This document shows, one piece after another, positions 34,531-46,789 of a DNA stretch of 64,000 nucleotides. Below the pieces are notes generated by a model. The model searched no databases and was not told the origin of the DNA. It saw nothing but the letters and a program-made list of their open reading frames with translations. Each line of letters starts with the position of its first letter. The stretch's first letter is position 1. The position numbers and the translations under genes were made by a program. This DNA comes from Apiospora phragmitis (lineage: Eukaryota > Ascomycota > Sordariomycetes > Amphisphaeriales > Apiosporaceae): positions 248,001-312,000 of the forward strand of contig JAQQWL010000007.1 in assembly GCA_038363925.1 (NCBI GenBank). Reading direction: 5' to 3'.

Positions 34531-37054
34531 ATGATTCCCCCAGAATTCATTATATCTTCCTTCTTCATATCATCTTTAGCTATTCCACTCGTTTTTCATT
34601 GGCTGCCCAACAAGATGAACTCCGCACCAGCAGTCTCGGCTCGCACCGAGAGGCCTCCCCAAGATGTCGACAGTGTGATCGGCTACTCCAAAATCTCGAA
34701 AGAGTTTCACTTCTGGCATGCAGGGAATATTAGACAATTCTTGTTCATATTCCACATGCTCCTCCACGACAACTTGGTGTCCAAACACAGTGACACATCA
34801 ATGTGGGTTCTCCAGATATTGGGGTCCTATTTCAGTCTGCAGCTCGACCCCCAGGCTGCTATCTATCTTCGCCAACAGACCGAGTCTCATCTGGCCCGGT
34901 TTGGACTAGCAGCCTTCGCCACTCGCAGATCCTTCTTGAACCTCTTCCGCTTCTATTGGTCCATGAACTATCTCAAAGAGGCGAAATCGCTGGCCGAAGG
35001 CATGTCACTCCGCTTGCAAACGGAACTATCCGACGCTCCCGATGCCTTCCTCATCTGGAAGACTCTGGCAGCCGACGTAGAATGCCGCGAGAACGGCGAA
35101 AGTAACGCCGCCGCGCTATACGGGGAGCTAGCCTACCAATACAGCCTTTACCCCGGGGCCAGCAACCGGTCCTACGAACTCCTCCACTCCGCCCTGCAAC
35201 TCTTCTTTATCGGCAAGGCCAAGTGGGGGGAGGCTCTGACCCAGATTGCCCGCGCAGACGAGTGGCTCGACCGTGTCCCCGAAGCGCTCAGGTACGCTAC
35301 GGAGACCCTCGTAGAACGCAGAGTAGCCATCATGGTCCTGAAAGCGGCGGTACTCGAGGCCCGGGGCGACACCGAAGAGGCGATCCGGGCCTATAGCGAC
35401 CTTATGACGCTATGCGCCCAGCACCTAGACGAGGATCCGTATATCGAGTCGTGGCATGATGCAGCCGACAATCGAATTGCGGCACTTACAGTTGCGAAAT
35501 GGAAAGAAAATAAGATCAATAAAGACAATATCACTGCGAGCCCCACGGCATCCATAGCTATCCCTGTGTTGGAGGAGATGTCTCCTGATTGGATGGGAAG
35601 TCCGGTGCGCGTAAAAGAAGAAGATCAGAACGCTTTTCGGGGTTCAAGCCTTGTTTCGACCCGGCGTGGAGACGAGACCGCGGCAACCTCAAACCTTCCG
35701 CCTACAAGTGGAAGTATCCCCAAGCCACCGGAGCTAGTCTCCACCAAGAGATCTGCCCCGGCGGAACTTTCGACCCGGCAGATGCCCAGTGCTCATCGAC
35801 CAAAGCGTCCTGTTGTACGAGGGAAGAGAGGTGGGTTACCGGGGGAAACACACCCTGGGACAACCGATTGCCCCACCAAGGAAACCCTACCCATCATCGC
35901 GCATGACGCCAAGTACCTGGAGACGGATCGGCAGCAGTGCTCAGAGAAACGCCGCGTGCGTCATCAGCGTCAGCGATCTGCCGCAGCCGCCGCAGCAGCA
36001 CGAACGCAGACCATGACTGCAAAGCTGTCGGCGCCGGCCAACAACAAGGCTCCCCTGAGCGATTTCTGTCGGAACTCGGAGAAACCGCGCCCGCACGCAA
36101 CATGTCGGGTACCGGCGAGCTCCCTTACGTGAGTGGTGCCCATTCCCGGCGCCCCCCAACAAGCTCAAGCGGGGAAGCCTCACTTCCGGTGCTGCCTATC
36201 CTGCCGGCATGGACGACAGCAGCACCACCAGTGACAGCGAAGACGGCCTCCTCAGTGTGAGGAGCCCGAAGAAGAAGAAGAGGAACGGAGACGTACCTGT
36301 CACCGCCGAGGAACGTGGAGCCGGTAGCAGCCAGGTCGCACCCTCGGCTATGCGCGTGGGACGAATGGGTCCGCGCCGTAGCCTCCTCCCTCGGCTTGTC
36401 AAGCATGAAAACGAAGAAGAGGAAGAAGAAGAAGATAGACTGGAAACCCAGAAGACCGAACGTGAGCTAGCGGAGCTCAAGCCTGAACTTCAAGCCCTCG
36501 ATGAGGCAAACAAGGCCCGCGTGAAGAACGAGGGCAGTCGGGGCGACTCGCTGGAGATGGGAGAGCAGGCTCTTATTCACGCCCCTGAGGTGGGGGCTAA
36601 AGCTTACGGCAAGAGCCAGGGCAATCGGAGCGAGTCGCAGGAGAAGGGAGAGCAGACGCTGGTCCTGCCCCTTCGCTCCAAGCGCGGCGTCGTTGATGCG
36701 CTGCCGGCGGTCGAGCAGTCGCCCGCCCCTGTTTCTCCGCACTCCCTGAGGCTGCACCCCGGAAAGCATGACGGCAGCAGCAGTGGCAACACCACTGGAC
36801 GAGGGGATTTGTTGCCCACTCTCCCGGGTTGGGGAGCCTTCTGCGTCGTCTCTGGAATGGGACTAGGAATGCACCAGCAGCAGCAACAGCAACGACTGGG
36901 TGATCTTGAAGGAGAAGGGTGGGACGTGCTGCGCGGCTCCGGTAGCGACAGCGATTGCGACGGCGGCGCCATAATCGGCGATGCCAAGAAGATGCAGACC
37001 GATGACGAGTCGGACGAGTTTGGAACTGGAGGTTGGGATGTCGTGATGATGTAA
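34531..37054 (+). CDS. Helical-repeat protein with long disordered basic/acidic tail
   Basis: I do not recognise this protein. Two exons joined by an intron at 36129-36219 (donor GTGAGT, acceptor GACAG) give about 810 residues from the ATG at 34531; a second ATG at 34615 would drop a hydrophobic N-terminus. Residues about 45-330 are an alpha-helical region resembling TPR-type repeats (FWHAGNIRQFLFIFHMLLHD, AKWGEALTQIARADEWLDRV, ARGDTEEAIRAYSDLM). The remaining half is low complexity: Ser/Pro/Arg-rich, an Ala8 run, a basic cluster SPKKKKRN that could be a nuclear signal, an acidic ENEEEEEEED run, and a Gln6 run near the C-terminus. The intron choice is inferred from phase: it joins the first long frame to the second exactly. 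Expected role is a scaffold; function unknown. Confidence 0.6.
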
Positions 37055-38367
37055 TCACTGGTTTCTGGTGTCCCCGTCCTAACCCCTGATCACGAGTCCT
37101 CAACAGACCCGTGAGGGACGGACGGCCCTCCAGGGCGTGGAGACGACCCTGGATGGCACTGTCGGCAGCAGAGTGGAACTGTCGCCGCTGCTGCCCACAG
37201 GGAGACTACTCAGCCAGACCCATGATGCCCCAGAGGTCATGTAAAATTGGCTTCGGGGGGACGAAAGAAAAAAGAAGACAGAGCTTACCAGCGCAGGTCC
37301 AGTATCTGTTTGCCGCGGACGTGTTCTCTTCAAGGTGCGTAGCTAGATTGTGTATACATGCATGGCCACTTTTATGGCCCAATCCAATGTTGTTGCACTC
37401 AAAAGCGCTTCATTGTTTCCGATTCACATTGATCGGGCCATAAGAGTGGCCACCTATGTGCAATCTCTCTTCATTCTTTCCTTTCCACCATTCGTGCTGC
37501 TCGGCTTCCTCCTCGACAGGTAAGTTACTTGTAACCAAGTAGGTACCTCGAGTAAAGGATCCAAAGGTATGTCTGGGAGTTCCGACCAGCCAATCGTACT
37601 TTCCTGCTGCTAAATGGTGGGTTGCATACATCTCTGTACGCTTTAAAGACAGACACCTTCTGCCCACCGGGAGGAGATTCGCTTCTGTAAGTTGTCTATA
37701 TTCCTATGATCCGAAACTTTGATACTGCGTTCATTTTCTAACTATTGTCGTATTGCGCAGTGACGCTCTGCTGTTTTTCAAATTGCTCCTAGTCGAGTCC
37801 ATTGTGGTGGCCCATTAGAAGCTCACTACTATGATGGGTAAAGTTAATCGACAATGTCCGGTGCTGCCTTAAGCATGCCAGCGGGGTATCCTCCTAGAGA
37901 TTAAATAGAGTCACAACAATAACAAGTTCTACCGCCAAACACATCATTCCAGAAATGGAGCTCACATACAAAAAAGCAAATGTAAACAAAATCGTATCAA
38001 ACATGAGAGAAGTCATTGTGAGATTGAAGCCACAGTTTTGGCATCTAGGTGTCATTTACCGAAAAGCAAGAGCATACATAGTATGCAGGTATCTAGACTA
38101 CCAGAACATCAATCGCCCCGACCATGGTCCGTCTGAATAGGTACGTAGCGCAAGAATCCAGCCGAGATTTTTGCTCCCCCTTCCCAGAGCATCCTCAGTC
38201 ATGTCCATTCTCGTTAGAAGAACCATCAAATGTAGCCAAAAAAAACCCCTGCTGGTACGTGTTTCCGAGCATCTAGGTTTATGTCATAGCCCAAGTCCAG
38301 TTGCCAACCTTTATCAACAAGGGAATTGGATGAATCCAAAAGGCAGTTCAAGTCTCTGTTCTGCTTC
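37055..38367. other. Convergent intergenic region
   Basis: Between the ends of the helical-repeat gene and the AAA ATPase gene. No supported gene; the part from about 37,800 is AT-richer. Confidence 0.5.
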
Positions 38368-40448
38368 CTAACGCTGAACAGACTCGACCTGGCCGGCGCT
38401 CACGGTTTTCTCCTGCGATGGAGAAGATGTATCCGTAGTTCCATTGGTATCCACGCCATTGTATCCCCCATTAGTAGTCGCGACAGCGGCAACTGGGCTG
38501 TCACTGCTGTTGGGCAGCGACAAGTCGTGGGCTGTAGCAGCCGCCGTTGGACCTGGCTGCGGGGCAGTTGAGGCATACTGAGGGACCGCTTTACCAGGGC
38601 GACCGCCAACCGATCCGCCACTCGCGTCGCATTGGCATCCACTTTGCTCTCGGCCTTTTTCGCTATCAGCATGGCGGCAGCCTTCTCGCGTTCCATGGCA
38701 TCTTCCATGCGTTTCTGCTCGGCAACCGTCCATTCCTCGACCTCGGCCACCGCGGCGTCTGGCTGACCCCGGTGGTTCAGCAGGAACCCCTGCAGCTGTG
38801 CGGGCGTGAAGACAGCCCGGGGAACCCGATCACTGAATGTGGTGGCGAGCTTCTTGAGCTCCTCCTTGCCCATGGCAGCCTGTGTACACGTCTCGGCGGT
38901 ATTGGGCTCCTCGTCTTGGTCGCGCTCGAACATGCGCAGAAACATCTCTTCGGCGGCCTCACGGTCGATCTTACCCATGAAAATCATCTTGTCGATCCGG
39001 CCCGGGCGCACAAGGGCCTCGTCCAGGTTATCGACAATGTTGGCCGTCATGAGGACGATGCGACCCTCTTGGCTCGTCACACCGTCGAGCACGTTGAGCA
39101 AGCCGGAAAGGCTGCACTTGCCTCGATTCGCCGCGTAGCTGGGAAAGACGGCGTAGAAATCCATCGGATTATCAGACCGCGAGTGTTTCCCATGCTTTCC
39201 CTTGGTCTCCGTCGGCTCCAGTGCCTGGCGCTTTACGCCGATAGCATCGATATCCTCGAGCAGGACGATGCATTTGGGGGGCAAGGCCGTGAACAGCCGT
39301 TCTAGCTCCATATCCGAACCCAGGGTGGGAACGTGAATGATGTAAAGTTCCAGACCAAATTGGCCGGCAATAGCAAGAGATAGACTTGTTTTTCCTGTGC
39401 CGGGAGGGCCATACAAGAGGTACCCTCGACGGTAGGGAATGCCTCTGGTTGTGTAGAAGCGGCGGGTGGCAGGTTTCAAGTAGTTGGCGATGTCGCCGAC
39501 AAGGTCCTCCTTGACAGTTCTATCCATGTGGACTGTCTCCAGTGGGCGCAGGGGTCGCAGGATCGTATTGTCCCAGGTTTCTCGGTGGTACTGTTGACCG
39601 GTGGTGCGGACAGTGACGAAGGACTCGCGCTGTTTATCTGCGAACTCGCGGCAAGTCTCCAAGAAACGCTTGATAGGCGCGACCGAGCGGCCGAGACACA
39701 TGACCACCAACGGCTCATGACCTATTCAGTACGCGTTAGCCTGTTCTTGGAGAGAAGCGAGTTCAGATATGAAGACGTGAAGCTCATGCTACATGGGGGA
39801 TTGTGGGCAGCTACGTCACTGTGAAGAGGGGCAGGATTCTTGAGTAACATAAGATGAAATACTTACCGGCAGGCGCCACGACATACTGATCAGGCGAGTC
39901 GAAGCCAAGAGGAGAAGCACCTTGGCCGAGAGCGATAGCGCCGCGGCCTTCGGGGACGCGGCGCACGAGGAAGATGTTGCGCTCGTGGATGAACCAGGTA
40001 GTGCCAAAGGTGGGAAGATACTGGATGGTTAGGCGCTTACCGCCGTGGTGAGAGGCAGCGCGCTTGATAGCGACGCGGCGGAAATCCCAGGCGTCGTTCT
40101 GGGTGGCCTGGAGCGGGCCGTCAGAATGCGGGTCTCCTGATGCAGAAGGACTTGGGCGCCGATCCAATTCAGGACCTCGCGGTTCAGACGGTCGTTGCCT
40201 GAGATAGAAACGGAGGCGGTAAAGAGACGGGTGACCCAGCGATAGACATGGCCGGCTACGAACTTGAGTTGCTGGGTGCCGGTGGATATGGCGCCGAAGG
40301 CTGTGATGGCGACGGCGATGGTGGTGACGTCGAGGTTCAGCCAGCGGAGGAAGAAGTCCTGCAATGTCGCAAAACCCGGCGTGGTTTGCTCCAAGACGGA
40401 CCGCAGGCGCAGCAGGCCGCCTCGACCATTAGTAAGCGGGGGTGGCAT
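38368..40448 (-). CDS. BCS1-like AAA ATPase, frameshifted
   Basis: Two exons; the intron is at 39722-39866 with a GGCTAACG branch. The ATG at 40448 starts a protein of about 640 residues. A single hydrophobic segment (TIAVAITAFGAISTG) and the BCS1-N domain (DRLNREVLNWIGAQVLLH, LPTFGTTWFIHERNIFLVRR) precede the AAA module. That module has Walker A GPPGTGKTS, Walker B CIVLLEDIDAI, a Thr-Ala-Asn sensor and LVRPGRID. Bcs1 inserts the Rieske protein in mitochondria; filamentous fungi have many paralogues of unknown role, and this is probably one. A missing base at 40115-40117 (GGG on the plus strand) breaks the frame between RILTA and LQATQNDAWDFRRV. A second shift near 38,597 is possible: as read the tail is Arg-rich and stops at 38400; in the other frame it is Ser/Thr/Pro-rich and ends at 38368. 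Confidence 0.85.
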
Positions 40449-41193
40449 GGCCGCTAGATGTGCTTAACTCGAAGTCATGCATGTATGTGAAAGAAGGAAA
40501 GAGAAAGGGACTTCCAGACTTCCAATATTAGCTTCCAGTTTGCAGTTGCTTGCAGTTCCTAGGCCATCATTTGTGCGGGCTTGGGAAGGAGAGGGACAGT
40601 ATGGCAAACAGAAGTTTTGGTTCAATCAAAACAGCTGTGAGGCATCCCATTTCTGCAGGTGCAAACGTGCTCTAAACTTGGGTTAAGGTTGCCTCAGCCG
40701 CATGCACCTCCTCCAGGCTGTATTGTTCATCGCCTTAGGCACCTACGTAGGCGGCTCAAACCAGGCAGCACCTGCTAAAATCAGGTGTTTGCATCGGATT
40801 AAACCCGAGCACCCCCCTTGGCACCCCAGTCGAACCGAGACAGCCAACCCCACCTTACCTCCCACCCCCGCATTTCCCCTAACCTCCAGGCCATCTGCCT
40901 ACGCTACAGCCATCCACTGTTACATATCGCATCCAAGGTGCCTAACCCTTGTTGAAAAACTCCAAAGCCGTATATGATGCTGCAAATCTCACTTTTCCTA
41001 CACATAAACGCATGTTGAGAGGTTCAAGATCAACCGACCGAAACCGGCTGCATTTTCTGTCCTTTGTCCTCATTGCCACTGCAGCATGATCTCCAGCATC
41101 CTCTCCTCCTTCCACCATCGTCGGCTATGAATTTCAGGTTCCGCAGGCGACACATGGCCAAACCACAATACGTGAGCCCTGCGTCTCCCCCCT
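40449..41193. other. Intergenic
   Basis: Promoter side of the AAA ATPase gene and 3' side of the minus-strand hypothetical gene. C-rich on the plus strand at 40,800-40,900; no gene seen. Confidence 0.5.
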
Positions 41194-42079
41194 TCACCAT
41201 GTCCAATGAATCAAGGTCCTTTCCCGGCGCTTTGAGATCCATCCCTTCATATGTGCCACTACCACCACCAGCCGAATGTTGACGGTCTTGCTGTTGCTTT
41301 TTGCTGTCGTCAGAGCCAGTGCACCGTGGCCACCCTCAAGTTCAGCGGCAGGTCGGCCCGTATCGAGAGCTTCAATAGTACGCGAGCGCGCAGATCCAGA
41401 CGATGATCGGTCGGGCGGTTCTCCGTATGTCAAGTTGATGAAACTGCCCGTCTCGTCCTCTCGCATTGCCCTCGTCGGGGGGGCATCTTGGGAAGGCTTT
41501 GCCGAAGATAGCCAAGGATCGTGCGCAAGTGGCCCAAGAGCTCGGTCAGGAGTCGGGCGTAGCTGCGTTTGGCGTAGGGCGTCTCTACCATGAGCTGTAG
41601 AGTGGGAGGCCGTCTCGTGTCCAGCGCTGAAAGTCAAGATCGTTGCGGTGATTGTAGAGTCCGTCGTCGCCGCCGCCAGCACTAGGCGGACTGCTCCTTC
41701 CTCGAATAGCTGTTTCTTGATGGCCATGCCGCTGCTTCCGACAGATCCATTTCGGCTCGGTCCGTTCCACCGGCTCCTCCTGGCCTTCAGATGATGCCAC
41801 CAATCGGGATGTTTTCCCTCGTCTCGGCGCCTTCAAGACGCACTTTTCCTTACCCGGCAGGTTTTCCGTTTTCAATCCTTTCGTCCATCGAAGCGATGGA
41901 CTGCCCTTTGGCGGCTCTGATCCGTGGTGCATGACCGTTTTGAGAGGGGCTGCCGTGACGAAGCCGTGGCCAATGCCGACGTCAACTTTCATGGTACTAT
42001 TCTCCCCGCACCACGATATCAGTGAAAGAGTTGTTAGCCTTGTATAAGGGGTTTGATGATCCATCAGTTGAATCGACAT
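41194..42079 (-). CDS. Hypothetical protein, probably frameshifted
   Basis: Two overlapping minus-strand frames together look like one gene of about 290 residues. The first (from the ATG at 42079 or 41992) is basic and Pro/Lys-rich (KTENLPGKEKCVLKAPRRGK). The second continues with SVGSSGMAIKKQLFEEGAVRLVLAAA and FINLTYGEPPDRSSSG. The change of frame falls near 41,735-41,755 and needs one extra or two missing bases; I see no good splice pair there. No family, membrane segment or catalytic motif is recognised. The plus-strand frame at 41,276-41,593 overlaps it and is judged a shadow. Coding status rests on composition only. Confidence 0.35.
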
Positions 42080-42540
42080 GTCAATATGAAGATGAGTGAT
42101 CTATGGCGAGACGGGGAAAGGAGGCCAACATGCATTGAAGTGCTGTGGTGGTGGTGGTTACTTAAGGGAGGCAAGCTGCTGTTTAAACCTGTGAGGCCCC
42201 TGAACCACTCTTCCCGCGCCGACCGCCGAATCTTCGTCGCAAGATCACCACAATTGCTTAATCTGTAACGGGTATCGGGAATATTCAGTGGGTAACCAAC
42301 GGTTGCGTTCTGGGTCGTGTACTCTTGGCCTTGATTTCTAACATTACAGATGGCAATCATTTCCACCTTGTGTGTTAGGGGCTCCGCGGATACGATTCGA
42401 TACCATCAAACCCCAGTATTATGTAGCTTTCCTCCTAGGGCTACCGAGTGGAAACTTGCCGGAAACTTATCACACACAGACCATCACGGCTATTTATCAT
42501 CTGACCCGCGGTGCTTCTCACGGGCCACATCGTCGCCAAA
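42080..42540. other. Intergenic
   Basis: Short region between the hypothetical gene's start and the 3' end of the NCS1 permease gene. No gene seen. Confidence 0.5.
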
Positions 42541-44359
42541 TTACTTGCTGCTGGCGGCTGTTGCGCCAGGCGAGCTCTCCCCGTCACTACCACACGGATG
42601 CGCCTCAACGGCGGCCGCCTCCAGATCCCAGACTGTCTCATGCAGTAGCGTCTCCTTCGCGGGGAAGGTGAAGCTGAGGACCGTGTAGAGAAAGATGGAC
42701 GTGACGTATCCGAAGAGCCAGTTGAACGTGTACAGGTGCTTGGTGCCGTCATTGATCTGGACCGCCGGCGCGCCGCTGACGCTGAACGCCAACCCCGGGA
42801 GCAAGGGCCCGACGGGGACGAGGAACGCGACGACCGCCCTCCAATTGCAGCCCGCCGTGTAAGCGTAGCGGCCGCGCGGGTCGTAGAGGGCCGGGATGTC
42901 GATGTGCTGCTTCTTGATGAGCCAGTAGTCGGCGACCATGATGCCGGCCATGGGGCCGAGGAAGATGGCGTAGCCGCCCATGAAGGCCAGGAACGTGCTG
43001 GCCGAGGTGAGGATCTTCCACGGCACGAGCACCCAGCCCGCGATCACGGCGGCGATAATGCAGCCGCGCCGGATGTTCACCCAGCGCGGGAAGAGCACGG
43101 TCAGGTCGTTGGCGGCGCTGATCGAGTTGGCCGTGATGTTGGTGCCGACCTGGGCGATGTACCACGCGAGCGCGACGAAGAAGGCAGCGCATCGGCCCCC
43201 TGAGCCGTACTCGAGCCAAAGCTCCAGGACCTGGAGCGGGTTCCACATGTATTCGCCGGAGAAGACTTTGGTGCAGGAGGTCGTGACGATGCCCAGGACG
43301 CCGCAGAGGGTGAAGGCGATGGGCAGGAACGGGAGCTGGATGAATTGCCCCTTGGGGGACTTAGCGTACCGCGTGAAGTCAGGGATATTGCAGGCGAGCG
43401 TGGACCAGGAGCCCGTCACGCTGGACATGCACGAGAGCCAGAGCCAGGAGTAATCGGAACCCGTGGCGGTTGGCTTGAGCGCGAATATGTCACCACCGTT
43501 GCCCGCTTTGTGGATGCACCAGCCCATCGTCGCAATGGCCGCGGCCGGCCCGCAGATCATTTTGACGAGGAGGACCCATTTCAATCGGGTCGGGTGGACC
43601 AGGAGAAGGGGCAATTGGATGAGCCAGAAAAGCAAGTAGGACACCATGCCGACCGAGGTAATGCCGGCCGATTCGGGTAGAGTATTGGGGATGTTGTTAT
43701 ACGAAGGCGCCCAGGCTCGGAGCATGATGGTCATGCATTGAGCTCCATTGGCTCCCCTAGCATCATCATCATCATCATGGCTACTGGTCAGCTAATCTGC
43801 GCTGCAGGCCGTATGGGATTAGGGTTAGGGGATTTCTATCCCGTCACACCCACCTGAACTCCGAGCCAGAACATGGCGAGGACCGCGCGGCTCACTATGC
43901 AGAAGTAGCGGAGATAGTAGCCGAAGCTGCTGGCGGTCACGACGGAGAAGGGCACGTGCAGCTTCGCGCCCATGGCCCCGTTGAGGACTAGGGGGATGGC
44001 GACGCAGAGGTTGGCCACGAGCATGATGGGGATGGCTTCGCGCCAGCTCAGCCCCACGGAGAGGATGCCGGACGCGGTCTCCCAGGCGCCCAGGTCGATG
44101 GTGTTGGAGGCCCAGTAGGCCATGATGGTCCAGATGGTCCAGGTTTGGTCTGCCGGGGGCGTCGGATCTCAGGGGGCGCGAAGAGTTAGCAGATGACGGA
44201 CAAGTTGCAGTGATACTGTAGAGGAGGGAGCGGCATACCCATATCACGATTGGTCCAGACATGATCCGGCGCGAGACCTCCCCCGCTTTGCTTGGGGATC
44301 TCCCAGGCACGAATGGAAGTGCATCGCCGCTTGAGCCCGGCTGCGGAGGGTTTCTTCAT
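42541..44359 (-). CDS. NCS1-family permease (uracil/allantoin/thiamine-type)
   Basis: Three exons with introns at 44168-44238 (branch GCTAAC) and 43752-43849 give 549 residues from the ATG at 44359, the usual NCS1 length. About 12 helices are visible. Family marks are NRDMDPTPPADQTWT before helix 1, WASNTIDLGAWETASGILSVGLSWREAI around helices 1-2, GAMGAKLHVPFSVVTASSFG, GVQ and CMTIMLRAWAPSYNNIP, SWSTLACNIPDFTRYAKSP, and ANSISAANDLTVLFPRWVNIRRG. It is a plasma-membrane proton symporter for a nucleobase, allantoin or related compound; which one cannot be told. The frame is intact. The second intron is less certain: its donor and acceptor (GTGTGA, GGGGAG) are weak and were chosen by phase. That intron contains two telomere-type repeats and a (CAT)6 run. 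Confidence 0.88.
43819..43830 (+). repeat. Two telomere-type TTAGGG repeats inside an intron
   Basis: TTAGGGTTAGGG, flanked by GGGA and GGATT, lies within the second intron of the NCS1 permease gene. It matches the usual filamentous-fungal telomere unit. Confidence 0.7.
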
Positions 44360-45707
44360 TGCGGGAACGGTATTCTTCCCACTTGCGCGGGAAGTAGGGT
44401 CAATCGGTCAGGACCTCGCTGGGATCCCTTCATATGAATTGATGGGAGTTCAAGATGAGCTTTTTCCATCGTCGCCGGCATTTTGCTGACATTATAGAGT
44501 GCAGACCGCTGTTGGTGTCTCACCCACCATGTACGGCGAGACTTACCTGTTTCTGCAGGATTGGCTCATTGGCAGCGATCGTCCAGCTTGGGGTTGCATC
44601 ACAGCTAACCTAGCATCGATGCAGATCACGCCGCACTCTAGGGAACGAATCTACTTGAGTGCTGCGCGCGGAGAGCCCAATAAGTGGACATCAGCTTATC
44701 GGCAGTCATCACCCAGCTCTCCGAACACGAAATGTCGTGCTGCAGAATGGCCGTCCATTGGGTTATCCTTTAGGACTCGAGTGTAACGTCAGCCGGCACC
44801 CGGCAGTCTCTAATACTGATGGATCAATTAAAAAAGACAATTATGTTCACTCAACTATGCTTTCGGCGACGGGATAGCAGTAGAAGTTACGTGGCATCGG
44901 GATAGCTCGGCTACAGAATAATGGCCGCTGGAATAGTTGGCAGCAGGTCAGCTACAAGGTTGGAACAAGCTTTCATCGCCCCGGGCCGCCAGACGGGTTC
45001 TTGGCCTCCCACACATCACCACCTTCTCGATTGTATGCATCTCTAATACTGATTCTGAGAGACTAATCTCGTAGGGTGCACTACTTACTCCTATGCTCCG
45101 AATATGGTGGCCAGGCGTCACATTTGCTGCAACCCGTAATGTCATGGTCGACGGGAATTGATTGCTGTCAGCAGTGGCTGCTGACGAGCAGACAAGCTGG
45201 GATGTAGGAGAGAGTAGTATGGCTCAGATTAGCAAGTCGATGCAAGTAGTCGCCTCGAGTTTATGAGAATTAGGCTCCCAAGCCCCCTAACTCTGGGATA
45301 CTCGGTACATTATCTGGGGGAAAGCGGGGAACCCGTAGAGGGGTCCATAGTCCTATTGCCCTCAGAAAATCGCCAGAAGATAAGACAGACGTTTGGGATC
45401 CTCGCTTAGCTGATTTCTTTATGGAACACTCGATTTCAATAGTTTACTAACCTATTCATCTAGTGCTATCCATGTAATATTTTGAATGTTTTGTTTCTTA
45501 GTAGAGGCATCTTGCTTGTTATTAGGATTGTCACCCTGATGCAACAGTCCCGCGCTGACAGGTATGCAGGAAAACACCAGTGTCCTGTTCTAAATCATAT
45601 GATTCAGCAATGGGTAATGCGACCTGAAGAACGGGTTCCATGCTACGATTTATGTGTAAATATTCTCTAAAGCTAATTATATATATTGTAGGCATACATT
45701 GGGGAAA
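44360..45707. other. Intergenic
   Basis: Upstream of the NCS1 permease (minus) and downstream of the next minus-strand gene. The part from about 45,400 to 45,700 is AT-rich. No gene seen. Confidence 0.5.
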
Positions 45708-46789
45708 TCACGCTGATTGATTGAACGACCTGGTGAAAAGGTTGATCTGCGACTTCCCCAGCTTCTTACAAACACATTTACGCTTATGTCCAGCCTCGGA
45801 GGGTACCAGCTCGAGAACCCTGTCGTGTATGTCAACGCGGAAGATGAAGTCCGGCTGGTCATCGAAGACGGCGTAGCGCACCCAATGAAACCCATCATCT
45901 TGGAACCATCCCATCTTCTTTTGGTCCCCTATAGAGACTTCTCCTGGCTTCAGAGGACATCCGTCTCTGAATCGCAGGAATTGAATGGTGAAGTCACTTG
46001 GGTTCTTGTTTGAACTGATTCTGACTGCTTTTTGAGGTGAAGTTGCGTTACTTACCCTTTCGGGTGGAAGAATCCTTCCACGTCACTAGCATAGTAGCCG
46101 CGAAGATCTTTTGCTTTTATGATGACCATGTCCAAGGATTTGTAGTCGTCGAGGGCATTCACCTGCTCACTGACCTCGGCCAAGAGTTTGGGATCGGATT
46201 CTATCGTTTGTCCCAAGATCCGTGCCACTCGCGCCCAGCACTGCCTTAGCAACAACCCTTGTTCTCTGTTCTGGAGGCGGCGTCTCTGTATGAGCTCCAA
46301 GCGTCCAGAACCAAGGCGCTCCTCCTCCTCCTCTTCTTCTTCCTCGTCCTCAATCCATCTGTTGCTGAAACCCCAGGCTGTACCGTACGGTGAAAACGCG
46401 GACACAGGCCCTCGACTTCGCTGGCTAGGGGGGTTATCTTGTCCCCTTTCCAGCCCGCCTCCATCGGGATCGCTGTCGCTATCATCGCCGCCCCCAATGC
46501 CGTTTCGTCTCCCGCGGTTTCGCCTCTGTCTACCTCTTCGCTGCGATACGGCTGAAGGCTGTGATGCCGGGGGTGGTAGCGCTTGCAGCGCTCTGGCGTC
46601 GTTTCTGGTAACTTGTACGGGGACCTCGCGGAAGGTGGGGCGTGGAAGGACGGCTCTGTCGGTGTTGTCGAACGTTTGCGAAACTGGCTTGCCCTTAGTT
46701 TTTGTCTTCACTGTTGTGGTGGATTTGTCAAGTTGGCCATCCTTGGTCCGTCGTTGTGTCGTAACATCAGAACTTGAGGCGAACACCAT
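45708..46789 (-). CDS. Hypothetical protein with acidic and Arg/Gly-rich regions
   Basis: Two exons; the intron is probably 45997-46055 (donor GTAAGT, acceptor CAAG; an alternative AG gives only 41 nt). About 340 residues from the ATG at 46789. The N-terminal 140 residues are disordered, with an Arg/Gly-rich patch (RRGRQRRNRGRRNGIGGG) and an Asp/Ser run. A Glu-rich run EDEEEEEEEEE follows, then a helical part (LQNREQGLLLRQCWARVARILG). The second exon looks like a folded beta-rich domain (FHWVRYAVFDDQPDFIFRVDIHDRVLELV). Not recognised. No membrane segment; a nuclear or nucleic-acid-related role would be a guess. Confidence 0.55.

Noticed and set aside
41276..41593. Plus-strand frame with a signal-peptide-like start
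   Set aside because: Lies antisense to the more gene-like minus-strand frame; only the first 15 residues look meaningful.
43860..44310. Separate small gene at the 5' part of the NCS1 permease
   Set aside because: It joins in phase to the rest of the permease through two introns, giving the normal family length.
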